The translations under genes and the position numbers were made by a program. DNA of 24,433 bases from JBEEMU01 sp043778315 (GTDB lineage Bacteria; Bacteroidota; Bacteroidia; Chitinophagales; Saprospiraceae). The notes under the pieces are model-generated. The model was given only the letters and a program-made list of their open reading frames with translations. It was not told the origin of the DNA and did not search any database. Positions 1 to 7,032 of this stretch are shown here, piece after piece. The number at the start of each line of letters is the position of its first letter. Position 1 is the stretch's first letter. The stretch is taken from positions 1 through 24,433 of the forward strand of contig JAYWGJ010000250.1 in assembly GCA_043778315.1 (NCBI GenBank), given 5' to 3'.

Positions 1-1260
1 CGCCGCTACGCTTTGCAGTACGAAGAAAATTGCAATAGACTGCACGCTGCGGCTTCGCTCGGCGGCTTGTTGCTGTGGCTCGATGAGCTGAGTTCGACCG
101 CGACTGATGAGCAGGGGAGTGGCTTGGCAAACGACGCGGTGCAAGTGCTGACTTACCACAAATCGAAGGGTTTGGAGTGGGCGGTGACGGTCTGTATGAG
201 TATGGAAGACGGCTTGCGGGATAGGCTCTGGGGTGCGGCGGTATTGGCAAATAATGCGCCGTTTGATATTAATAATCCATTGACTAATAGGTGGTTACGG
301 TATTGGCTAAACCCGTTTGCCGACCAAATAAAAGGAACGCCGCTACAAATAAAAATGGACGAAAGTGATGCTAAACGCGATGCGCAAGCGCAGGCGTTGC
401 GCGAAGAAGCGCGACTATTATATGTTGGGTTCACGCGCGCGCGAGACTTTTTGATTGTGCCGACACGAGCTAAACCGACGACGAAATGGCTGAACCGCGT
501 TTGGCACGACGGGCAAGAGGATTTGCCTACCTTCTCAGCAGATACGACTATTTCGCCGTTCGCCTACGGCGGCAAACAACTACCGATGACGACGCAAACG
601 TATAGTTTTGGGCGCGAGTTTGAGCAGTACGAAGCGGCAGAAGAGCGGATTGCGTTCAGGGCGGAGCGCGTGGGTCGTGTGCCGCACGATGCTGCATTTA
701 TTGATACAGATAAAAATAGTTTTGCCAATCAGAAACCAAATATAGGCGACTTATTGACTTACGCTAAACCAATGTTTGCGCCCGAAGACGTGGACGAAAT
801 AGCATTTAATACGATGATAAATAGTGCTTTTGGGGTCACAAAAACGTACAGTACTAACATTAAAATAATGGTAAATAAGGTAATTCGTGACGCGGCAACT
901 GCCGATAAAATATTGGCGCACCTAAACCAAAATTATCAATTATTTTATGACAAACTCAACGCCGATTATCCGAATAAAAGCCTCAAAACGCATATTGCGC
1001 TAAGCGACACCTTCGGCAAACGGAAGTTTAGCACGGTGATAGATGTAATGATAGAAACGAAGGATAAGCGTTGCATTATCATCAAAAACACGAGTGAATA
1101 CCATAATAATAGCCAAAAAGACAAGCAAATTGCGGCTAAATACGCGACGGAGCTTTATTTGGTGGCAAGCCTGGTTAGTAAAGAAAAAGGCTACGCGATG
1201 CAAAAAATTATCACTTTGGTGCATTTTACGGTCGGCGGCGCGTTGGTAGAGTTGCGGTAG
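1..1260 (+). CDS. UvrD/AddA-type DNA helicase with C-terminal nuclease-like domain (3' part only)
   Basis: The gene enters from the left edge; the reading frame is open from base 1, so the true start and the ATPase half lie outside the window. Counting from the TTG codon at 13, residues 43-56 (VQVLTYHKSKGLEW) match the late superfamily 1 motif found in UvrD, RecB and AddA helicases, and residues 131-144 (EEARLLYVGFTRAR) match motif VI with its arginine finger. Both belong to the second RecA-like domain that couples ATP hydrolysis to DNA unwinding. The remaining 270 residues resemble the C-terminal RecB/AddA nuclease region, ending in the usual hydrophobic strand and G-x-x-V-E-L tail. In the likely nuclease core the Asp of I-D-V (about 344) is followed by I-I-I-K-N-T, where AddA proteins normally have D-Y-K-T; the Lys is kept and the second acidic residue is not. 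It probably acts in double-strand break repair as an AddAB/RecBCD-like enzyme. Helicase assignment is firm; AddA subtype and nuclease state are inference. Confidence 0.85.
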   Translation, partial: RRYALQYEENCNRLHAAASLGGLLLWLDELSSTATDEQGSGLANDAVQVLTYHKSKGLEWAVTVCMSMEDGLRDRLWGAAVLANNAPFDINNPLTNRWLRYWLNPFADQIKGTPLQIKMDESDAKRDAQAQALREEARLLYVGFTRARDFLIVPTRAKPTTKWLNRVWHDGQEDLPTFSADTTISPFAYGGKQLPMTTQTYSFGREFEQYEAAEERIAFRAERVGRVPHDAAFIDTDKNSFANQKPNIGDLLTYAKPMFAPEDVDEIAFNTMINSAFGVTKTYSTNIKIMVNKVIRDAATADKILAHLNQNYQLFYDKLNADYPNKSLKTHIALSDTFGKRKFSTVIDVMIETKDKRCIIIKNTSEYHNNSQKDKQIAAKYATELYLVASLVSKEKGYAMQKIITLVHFTVGGALVELR

Positions 1261-1277
1261 CAGAGGCTATAAGAGGT

Positions 1278-1303
1278 AAGACTCTTTGAATATAAGAGTT
1301 TTT
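1278..1303 (+). terminator. Terminator-like hairpin after the helicase gene
   Basis: AAGACTCTT pairs with AAGAGTTTT around a 7-base loop (nine pairs including one G-U), and the right arm runs into a short T tract. It lies 17 bases after the stop codon, which suits a Rho-independent terminator, though the stem is AT-rich. Confidence 0.5.
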
Positions 1304-1305
1304 AG

Positions 1306-1400
1306 ATGCGGAGAAGGTTTTTTTAGAGGCGAAGAAGGTTTTTTTTAAACGCGGAGAAGCGGAGGGGCAAAGAGGCAGAGATGCGAAGCAGTAGAGGTTT
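1306..1400. repeat. Purine-rich degenerate repeat patch
   Basis: Short variants of GCGGAGAAG and GGCGAAGAAGG recur, twice followed by runs of seven or eight T and then by GCGGAGAAGCGGAGGGG and GAGGCAGAGATGCGAAG. One strand is almost all purine. Patches of this style occur between genes in several bacterial phyla; I see no coding potential and no transposon ends. Confidence 0.55.
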
Positions 1401-1445
1401 TATTGCCAAAAAGGAAATTTTTTCAATAATATAATAAATGATTTC

Positions 1446-2315
1446 GTGAAAAAAAATAATTTGATTGTGGTGGTGGGTGCTACGGCTTCGGGCAAAACGG
1501 CTCGGGCGGTGGCGTTGGCGCAGCAATATAATACGGTGGTTGTTTCGGCGGATAGCCGACAAATTTACGCGGAGATGCAGATAGGCACGGCGCGCCCGAC
1601 GGCGGCAGAAATGCAGGGCGTGCCACATTTTTTTTTGGGTAACAAAAGCATACAGCATTTATATACGGCGGGCGAGTACGAGCGAGAGGTTTTAGCATTA
1701 TTAGATACCTTATTTGAACAACATGAAACGGTCGTAGTTTGTGGTGGTACGGGCTTGTATATCAATGCTTTATGCAATGGATTGGACTATTTTCCTGTGG
1801 TAAGCGAAGCGATAAAAACGCAGTTACAAGCTGATTTTGGGGCGCGTGGAATGGCGGTTTTGCAGGCAGAACTCGCCGCCGCCGACCCCGAATACGCCTC
1901 TACCGCCGACCTTCAAAACCCGCAACGCCTGCTGCGCGCCTTAGAGGTGTGTAGGGCAACGGGCGCGCCGTACTCGTCGTTTAGGACGCAAGCTGCAAAG
2001 CCGCGCCCGTTTGTGGTACAAAAAATCGGCATCGAATGGGCGCGCGCTGATTTGTATGCGCGCATCGATGCCCGCGTGGAGCAGATGCTCGCCGGCGGCT
2101 TGCTCGCCGAAGCCGAAAGGCTGTATCCGCACCGATACCTCAACGCACTGCAAACCGTCGGTTACAGCGAATTATTTGACTATATGGACGGCAAAACCGA
2201 CTTGCGCACCGCTACGGAGCGCATCAAGCAGCATACCCGTAACTATGCAAAACGGCAATTAACGTGGTTCAAAAAAGACCAAAATACGCTGTGGCAGCAG
2301 CCCGAAAACCAGTAA
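1446..2315 (+). CDS. miaA: tRNA dimethylallyltransferase MiaA
   Basis: MiaA transfers the dimethylallyl group of DMAPP to N6 of A37 in tRNAs that read codons starting with U, the first step toward ms2i6A, in the cytoplasm. The 289 residues fit the usual length of about 300. Visible motifs in order are the P-loop GATASGKT (11-18, Ala in place of the common Pro), DSRQIY (36-41) with the catalytic Asp36, GTARPT (47-52), His61, GGTGLYI (100-106), RALEVCRATG (164-173), the QTVGYSE block (236-242) and RQLTWFKK (270-277). Translation must start at the GTG at 1446: the only nearby ATG (1438) is in another frame and stops after three codons. No clear ribosome binding site is seen, as is usual in Bacteroidota. 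It stands alone between two noncoding stretches and is probably transcribed by itself. Confidence 0.97.
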   Translation: MKKNNLIVVVGATASGKTARAVALAQQYNTVVVSADSRQIYAEMQIGTARPTAAEMQGVPHFFLGNKSIQHLYTAGEYEREVLALLDTLFEQHETVVVCGGTGLYINALCNGLDYFPVVSEAIKTQLQADFGARGMAVLQAELAAADPEYASTADLQNPQRLLRALEVCRATGAPYSSFRTQAAKPRPFVVQKIGIEWARADLYARIDARVEQMLAGGLLAEAERLYPHRYLNALQTVGYSELFDYMDGKTDLRTATERIKQHTRNYAKRQLTWFKKDQNTLWQQPENQ

Positions 2316-2542
2316 ACTATTATAGGGGAGTTTGTATTTTATTTAAAATATAAAATATTATAATATGATTGGACTTAAAATCAAGTTTAAATTTCATGAA
2401 AGCGGCATATTTATTGCACTACAAAAATTGTAAATATTATTTTACGAATAAAAATAGTTGTTTTTGTGCCGTCCGAAATTCCTGAAATTTAGGCTCAATC
2501 CCTTTATATTTAAGTATTATAAAACAAATATTGTGACAATAA

Positions 2543-2568
2543 AAAAAAGTAATTAATACTACTTTTTT
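2543..2568. terminator. A/T-only hairpin, possible terminator
   Basis: AAAAAAGTA and TACTTTTTT form a perfect nine-pair inverted repeat around an eight-base loop and end in a T run on both strands. The stem has only one G-C pair, so its strength is doubtful; it could end transcription from miaA. Confidence 0.3.
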
Positions 2569-2610
2569 AATTTATTAAGCAACTAATTTATAAGTTATCA
2601 AAAACGCTTG

Positions 2611-2618
2611 TATATTTG
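2611..2618 (+). promoter_or_regulatory. TAnnTTTG-type -7 box ahead of the array
   Basis: TATATTTG matches the Bacteroidota -7 consensus TAnnTTTG. No good TTG element is found at the usual distance upstream. It lies about 170 bases before the first complete array gene and before the gene stump, so a transcript from here would include both. Confidence 0.3.
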
Positions 2619-2679
2619 TATTAATTTATTAGAGATGTTAAATATAAGTTAAGCAGAAAGTTGCGATTAAGCGCGTTTC

Positions 2680-2739
2680 ATCGCTATCCTCCGACATTTC
2701 AAACACGTCTTAGCAACGGAGTTATTAGACCACACATAA
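2680..2739 (+). pseudogene. 3' stump of an eighth copy of the array gene
   Basis: Twenty codons, including the TAA stop, match the end of the seven intact genes: IAILRHFKHVLATELLDHT compared with IAILRHFKHILETELLDDI. The frame is closed by TAA at 2668-2670 just upstream and no other part of the gene is found. The homology continues past the stop into the leader of the next copy. This is best read as the remains of a deleted copy, probably lost by recombination between repeats. Confidence 0.85.
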
Positions 2740-2789
2740 GCGATTTTTATTTTAAAATTTCTATCCAATAAATTATTTTTATATACATC

Positions 2790-3473
2790 ATGGCACGGGC
2801 AAAAAAGGTGAATTATAACGAAGATGATTTGATTGATTTATTCAGTCTCACTCGAGTTGCGGACCGACAAACGCCTGAAATGCAGCGTTGGCTCACCGTG
2901 CAAACACCCGTATTAGATATAGTGGAACAAGGCATTTTTGACCGTATCTTGCCCTTTGCTATACGCGATATGGCAGGCTGGTGCGAGGAGGAGTTGAAAA
3001 TGCACTTTATTAGCCAAATTTTACCAACGGCACACCTTACAGGCAATGGTCGCTACAAAGCATTTTATGAAAAAACAATTTCCGGCGTAGTTGATGGCAT
3101 CGAATTATCAACCAAAACGGATTTTATGCTCGCTACGAGCGCGTTTATTAAGCCTAAATCGCCCTATTTTCATTTCCAGGAATATAAACCCTTAAAGCCT
3201 TCCCTCTATGGGGGAATTAGAAGGGGGCTTGGCGACTCGATGGCGCAATTATTAGAGGCAATGCTCATCGCACAAGAAAAAAATAAGAATGGTAAACCAA
3301 TTTATGGCTGCGAAATTGTAGGTAAAGAGTGGTCTTTTGTGACTTTAAAAGACAAAACTTACTGCATTTCGGAGGCTTTAAACTCCGTAAAAAAAGACCG
3401 CTTACTCTCCATTATCGCTATCCTCCGACATTTCAAACACATATTGGAAACGGAGTTATTAGATGATATTTAG
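2790..3473 (+). CDS. Array protein copy 1, PD-(D/E)XK nuclease-like, function unknown
   Basis: Unrecognised family, 227 residues, no signal peptide or membrane segment, so probably cytoplasmic. The order of conserved residues looks like a PD-(D/E)XK core: an acidic helix (EEELK, 66-70), Asp111 in KTDFM, the E131-Y-K133 pair in FHFQEYKP, and Gln153 in the following helix (MAQLLEAML). This is pattern-based inference. The copy is eight residues longer than the 219-residue siblings because the residues between Lys136 and Gly148 come from a G/C-rich repeat, giving PSLYGGIRRGL where others have a short N-P-T or N-P-S. It also has Cys65 where most copies have Gly. Its first 100 residues are almost the same as those of copy 3, while its KEWSFV block resembles copy 5. 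It carries the B-type leader ending in ATACATC before ATG. The extra loop lies between the putative catalytic Lys and Gln, so activity may be affected. Confidence 0.93.
   Translation: MARAKKVNYNEDDLIDLFSLTRVADRQTPEMQRWLTVQTPVLDIVEQGIFDRILPFAIRDMAGWCEEELKMHFISQILPTAHLTGNGRYKAFYEKTISGVVDGIELSTKTDFMLATSAFIKPKSPYFHFQEYKPLKPSLYGGIRRGLGDSMAQLLEAMLIAQEKNKNGKPIYGCEIVGKEWSFVTLKDKTYCISEALNSVKKDRLLSIIAILRHFKHILETELLDDI
3198..3230 (+). repeat. G/C-rich interspersed repeat inserted in frame in copy 1
   Basis: The segment starts with a small hairpin (TCCCTC-tat-GGGGGA) and continues TTAGAAGGGGGCTTG. The sibling genes lack it. It resembles the intergenic element at 7813-7845 in order and spacing (CCCTC hairpin head, G run, GGCTTG end). 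It is a multiple of three bases and contains no stop in the gene frame. Confidence 0.7.
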
Positions 3474-3514
3474 GCGGTTTTTTATTTTAATAATTTCAAT
3501 TCATTGATATAAAT
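3474..3514 (+). repeat. A-type leader (also before copies 3, 4 and 6)
   Basis: The spacer TTTTATTTTAATAATTTCAA followed by TTCATTGATATAAAT leads directly into the ATG. Nearly identical copies lie at 4175-4216, 4877-4918 and 6282-6321. It has no Shine-Dalgarno site; the AT-rich sequence before the start is typical for translation initiation in Bacteroidota. Confidence 0.85.
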
Positions 3515-4174
3515 ATGGCAAGGGCTAAAAAAGTAAATTATACAGAATCGGATTTAATTGAAACGTTCAATTTGAATCGCATCGTTATAACGCAAACAAC
3601 TGAAATGCAGCGTTGGCTCAACGTAGAAGTACCCATCTTAAGCCTTGTGGAACAAGGTATTTTTGACCGTATTCTACCGCTTGCTCTGCGCGATATAGAC
3701 GGCTGGAACGAGGAGGATTTGAAAATGCTCTTTATCAGTCAAATTTTACCACTTGGGCATATACTACCAAATGGACGCTATAATGTGTTTCACGAAAAAA
3801 CAATTTCGGGCATAGTTGATGGCATAGAACTAACTACTAAAACGGATTTTATGCTCGCAACAAGGGTATTTGGTAACCATAAGATTCCGTACTTACACTT
3901 TCAGGAGTATAAACCTTTTCGTAATCCTTCGGGTGACTCAATGGCGCAACTTTTGGAGGCGATGTTACTCGGGCAAGAAAAAAATAAAAATGGCAAGCCT
4001 ATTTACGGCTGCGAAATTGTAGGTAAAGAATGGCGATTTGTAATTCTGAAAGATAAATCATACTGTATCTCTGATGATTTCAATTCTATCAAAAAAGACG
4101 GCTTACTCTCTATCATCGCTATCCTCCGCCATTTTAAACACATCTTGGAAACGGAGTTATTAGACGATATATAG
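3515..4174 (+). CDS. Array protein copy 2, PD-(D/E)XK nuclease-like, function unknown
   Basis: 219 residues, same layout as copy 1 but with the short loop (RNPSGDS). The putative core is complete: Asp111 in KTDFM, E131-Y-K133, Gln145. The acidic helix reads WNEEDLK instead of WGEEELK. Its variable N-terminal part (LNRIVITQTTEMQRWLNVEV) is unlike those of its neighbours, while the stretch from KEWRFVILKDK through DDFNS to the end closely matches copy 7, a sign of sequence exchange within the array. It starts 41 bases after copy 1, with an A-type leader. Co-transcription with the other copies is likely, since no terminator is visible between them. Confidence 0.93.
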   Translation: MARAKKVNYTESDLIETFNLNRIVITQTTEMQRWLNVEVPILSLVEQGIFDRILPLALRDIDGWNEEDLKMLFISQILPLGHILPNGRYNVFHEKTISGIVDGIELTTKTDFMLATRVFGNHKIPYLHFQEYKPFRNPSGDSMAQLLEAMLLGQEKNKNGKPIYGCEIVGKEWRFVILKDKSYCISDDFNSIKKDGLLSIIAILRHFKHILETELLDDI

Positions 4175-4216
4175 AGGCGGTTTTTATTTTAATAATTTCA
4201 ATTCATTGATATAAAT

Positions 4217-4876
4217 ATGGCAAAGGCAAAAAAAGTAAATTATAACGAAGATGATTTGATTGATTTATTCAGTCTCACTCGAGTTGCAGACAGACAAACG
4301 CCTGAAATGCAGCGTTGGCTCACTGTGCAAACACCCGTATTAGATATAGTGGAACAAGGCATTTTTGACCGTATCTTGCCCTTTGCTATTCGCGATATAG
4401 CAGGCTGGGGCGAGGAAGAGTTGAAAATGCACTTCATTAGCCAAATTTTACCAATGGCACACCTTACAGGCAATGGTCGCTACAAAGCGTTTTATGAAAA
4501 AACAGTTTCTGCTGTAGTTGCAGGAGTCGAGTTGTCGACAAAAACGGATTTTATGCTCGCAACAAGTGCGTTTAGCAGACCCAAATTACCGTATTTTCAC
4601 TTCCAAGAATACAAACCACTGCGTAATCCCACGGGTGATAGTATGGCACAACTTTTAGAAGCGATGCTAATAGCACAAGAAAAAAATAAAAATGGCAAAC
4701 CAATTTATGGCTGCGAAATTGCAGGCGAATACTGGAAATTCGTCGTTCTAAAAGACAAAACTTACTGCATTTCGGAGGCTTTCAACTCCGTAAAAAAAGC
4801 GGAACTACTCTCTATCATCGCTATTCTCCGCCACTTCAAACACATATTGGAAACCGAGCTATTAGACGATATATAG
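4217..4876 (+). CDS. Array protein copy 3, PD-(D/E)XK nuclease-like, function unknown
   Basis: 219 residues. The first 100 residues differ from copy 1 at only a handful of sites (for example MAKAKK, I61 for M, G65 for C), and the DNA is nearly identical there, so these two parted or were homogenised recently. After that the sequence diverges: SAVVAGVELS replaces SGVVDGIELS, and CEIAGEYWKFVVLKDK is its own variant. The putative core Asp111, E131-Y-K133 and Gln145 are kept. The Asp of the VVDG motif shared by most copies is Ala here, so that Asp is unlikely to be catalytic. A-type leader, 42-base spacer. Confidence 0.93.
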   Translation: MAKAKKVNYNEDDLIDLFSLTRVADRQTPEMQRWLTVQTPVLDIVEQGIFDRILPFAIRDIAGWGEEELKMHFISQILPMAHLTGNGRYKAFYEKTVSAVVAGVELSTKTDFMLATSAFSRPKLPYFHFQEYKPLRNPTGDSMAQLLEAMLIAQEKNKNGKPIYGCEIAGEYWKFVVLKDKTYCISEAFNSVKKAELLSIIAILRHFKHILETELLDDI

Positions 4877-4918
4877 CAGCGGTTTTTATTTTAATAATTT
4901 CAATTCATTGATACAAAT

Positions 4919-5578
4919 ATGGCAAGGGTTAAAAAAATAAATTATACAGAAGACGACCTAATTGGGCTGTTTGGACTTTCGCGTATAGAAGCCTATCAAA
5001 CTACCGAGATGCAGCGTTGGCTCACAGTGCAAGCGCCTGTTTTGAGTGTAGGCGAGCAGGAGATTTTTGACCGTATCCTTCCATTCGCTATTCGTGACAT
5101 ATCAGGCTGGGGCGAGGAGGAGTTGAAGATGCATTTCATTAGTCAAATTTTGCCATTAGGGCATCTTACGGGTAACGGTCGCTACAAAGCATTCTATGAA
5201 AAATCTATATCAGGTGTTGTTAATGGTATTAGTCTTACAGCAAAAACAGATTTTATGCTCGCGACTGGGTTTTTCAACAAACCACAAACGCCCTACTTTC
5301 ATTTTCAGGAGTATAAGCCGTCAAAAAAGCCGACAGGCGATAGTATGGCGCAACTTTTGGAGGCAATGCTTGTAGCGCAAGAGAAAAACAAAAATGAAAA
5401 GCCAATTTACGGGTGCGAAATTGTGGGTAAATATTGGAATTTCGTTATTTTAAAACATAAAACCTATTGTATTTCAAAAACGTTTATCTCTACGGAAAAA
5501 GAAGACTTACTCGCCATCATCGCTATCCTACGCCACTTCAAATACATTTTGGAAACGGAGTTATTAGACGATATATAG
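4919..5578 (+). CDS. Array protein copy 4, PD-(D/E)XK nuclease-like, function unknown
   Basis: 219 residues, with the core Asp111, E131-Y-K133 and Gln145 intact. Its N-terminal variable part (GLFGLSRIEAYQTTEMQRW) is distinct, and VEQG is replaced by GEQE before IFDRILP. The middle block (TGFFNKPQTPYFHFQEYKPS, then KKPTGDSMAQ) groups with copies 5 and 7. The C-terminal part has KHKTYCISKTFISTEKEDL, and the last helix reads FKYILETELLDDI, one of the few changes in that segment. A-type leader, 42-base spacer. Confidence 0.93.
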   Translation: MARVKKINYTEDDLIGLFGLSRIEAYQTTEMQRWLTVQAPVLSVGEQEIFDRILPFAIRDISGWGEEELKMHFISQILPLGHLTGNGRYKAFYEKSISGVVNGISLTAKTDFMLATGFFNKPQTPYFHFQEYKPSKKPTGDSMAQLLEAMLVAQEKNKNEKPIYGCEIVGKYWNFVILKHKTYCISKTFISTEKEDLLAIIAILRHFKYILETELLDDI

Positions 5579-5579
5579 G

Positions 5580-5627
5580 CGGGTTTTATTCTAAATTCTT
5601 ATCCAATAAATTATTATTATATACATC
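5580..5627 (+). repeat. B-type leader (also before copies 1 and 7)
   Basis: This leader has ATCCAATAAATTAT followed by TATATACATC directly before the ATG. Close copies lie at about 2741-2789 and 6982-7032. It is some 8-10 bases longer than the A-type and differs from it along the 25-30 bases next to the start codon, while both share the preceding TTTTATT block. Confidence 0.85.
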
Positions 5628-6281
5628 ATGGCAAAAAAAGTAAATTATACCGAAGCGGATTTGATTCGTATATTTGGTTTAACGCCTATAACTAATCAGC
5701 AAACAACTGAAATGCAGCGTTGGCTCGCTGTGCAACCGCCTGTACTAGACCTCGTGGAGCAAGGTATTTTTGACCGTGTACTCCCCCTGGCAGTCAAGTA
5801 TATTCGCGGATGGGGCGAGGAGGAGTTGAAAATGCACTTCATCAGCATGATTTTACCCTTGGGGCATTTAGTGCCGAATGGCAGATACAATACGTTTTAC
5901 GAAAAAACGATTTCGGGCGTAGTAGATGGCATAACCCTTTCTACTAAAACTGATTTTATGGTGGCGACAGGCTTTTTTAATCAGCCCGAAACACCCTATT
6001 TTCATTTTCAAGAGTACAAACCCTCTCGTAAGCCGACAGGCGATAGCATGGCGCAACTTTTGGAAGCAATGCTCGTCGCACAAGTGAAAAATAAGAATGG
6101 CAAACCAATTTATGGTTGCGAAATAGTAGGCAAAGAGTGGTCTTTCGTTATTCTAAAAGACAAAACCTACTGTATTTCAAAATCTTTCGACTCCATAGAA
6201 AAAGCTGAACTACTCGCCATCATCGCTATCCTCCGACACTTCAAACACATATTGGAAACCGAGCTATTAGACGATATATAA
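5628..6281 (+). CDS. Array protein copy 5, PD-(D/E)XK nuclease-like, function unknown
   Basis: 217 residues; the N-terminus is MAKKVNYTEADL, two residues shorter than the MARAKK/MARVKK forms, and it goes with a B-type leader, as in copy 7. Core residues shift accordingly to Asp109, E129-Y-K131 and Gln143, all present. The acidic helix region reads VKYIRGWGEEELKMHFISM. AQVKNKN replaces the AQEKNKN of the other copies. The C-terminal block YCISKSFDS is shared at DNA level with copy 6, while KEWSFV matches copy 1. Confidence 0.93.
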   Translation: MAKKVNYTEADLIRIFGLTPITNQQTTEMQRWLAVQPPVLDLVEQGIFDRVLPLAVKYIRGWGEEELKMHFISMILPLGHLVPNGRYNTFYEKTISGVVDGITLSTKTDFMVATGFFNQPETPYFHFQEYKPSRKPTGDSMAQLLEAMLVAQVKNKNGKPIYGCEIVGKEWSFVILKDKTYCISKSFDSIEKAELLAIIAILRHFKHILETELLDDI

Positions 6282-6321
6282 GCGTTTTTTATTTTAATAA
6301 TTTCAATTCATTGATATAAAT

Positions 6322-6981
6322 ATGGCAAGGGTTAAAAAAGTAAATTATAACGAAGCAAGTCTCATACGTTTGTTTTCATTAAAACGTATTGTGAACGAGC
6401 AAACGCCCGAAATGAAGCATTGGCTCACGGTACAACCGCCTGTTTTGGACATCGTGGAACAAAGTATTTTTGACCGTATCTTGCCCTTTGCTATTCGCGA
6501 CATAGCAGGCTGGGGCGAAGAGGAACTCAAAATGCACTTCATTAGCCAAATTTTGCCGTTGGCGTACCTCACAGGTAATGGTCGCTACAAAGCATTCTAT
6601 GAAAAAACAATTTCAGGTATAGTTGATGGTATACAATTAACCACTAAAACGGATTTTATGGTGGCGACAGGCATTTTAAATATGCCCGAAACGCCCTACT
6701 TTCACTTTCAAGAATATAAACCGTTGCGTAACCCCTCGGGTGATAGTATGGCACAGCTGTTGGAGGCGATGTTGATAGCACAAGAAAAAAATAAAAACCA
6801 AAAACCGCTCTATGGTGTAGAGATAATAGCCGCAGACTGGCGATTTGTTACCTTAAAAGAACGAGAATACTGTATTTCAAAATCTTTCGACTCCACTGAT
6901 AAAGATGATTTGCTGTCTATCATCGCCATTTTGCGACACTTTATTTACATTCTGGAAACCGAGCTATTAGACGATATATAG
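6322..6981 (+). CDS. Array protein copy 6, PD-(D/E)XK nuclease-like, function unknown
   Basis: 219 residues, core Asp111, E131-Y-K133 and Gln145 kept. This is the most divergent copy after the core: NQKPLYGVEIIAADWRFVTLKEREYCIS replaces the otherwise steady GKPIYGCEIVGKEW form, losing the Cys, and the last helix reads FIYILETELLDDI. EMKHWL replaces EMQRWL and VEQSIF replaces VEQGIF. The region FDRILPFAIRDIAGWGEEEL is shared with copy 3. A-type leader, 40-base spacer, the shortest in the array. Confidence 0.93.
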   Translation: MARVKKVNYNEASLIRLFSLKRIVNEQTPEMKHWLTVQPPVLDIVEQSIFDRILPFAIRDIAGWGEEELKMHFISQILPLAYLTGNGRYKAFYEKTISGIVDGIQLTTKTDFMVATGILNMPETPYFHFQEYKPLRNPSGDSMAQLLEAMLIAQEKNKNQKPLYGVEIIAADWRFVTLKEREYCISKSFDSTDKDDLLSIIAILRHFIYILETELLDDI

Positions 6982-7032
6982 CCTCTTTTTTATTCTAAAA
7001 TTTCCATCAAATAAATTCTTTTTATATACATC

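Larger units (their letters stand above)
2316..2789. other. AT-rich spacer between miaA and the paralog array
   Basis: About 470 bases with no plausible complete gene. The first 220 bases are plain AT-rich sequence. It then holds an A/T hairpin (2543-2568), a TATATTTG box (2611-2618) and the 3' stump of an extra array gene (2680-2739), followed by the leader of the first complete copy. Confidence 0.8.
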
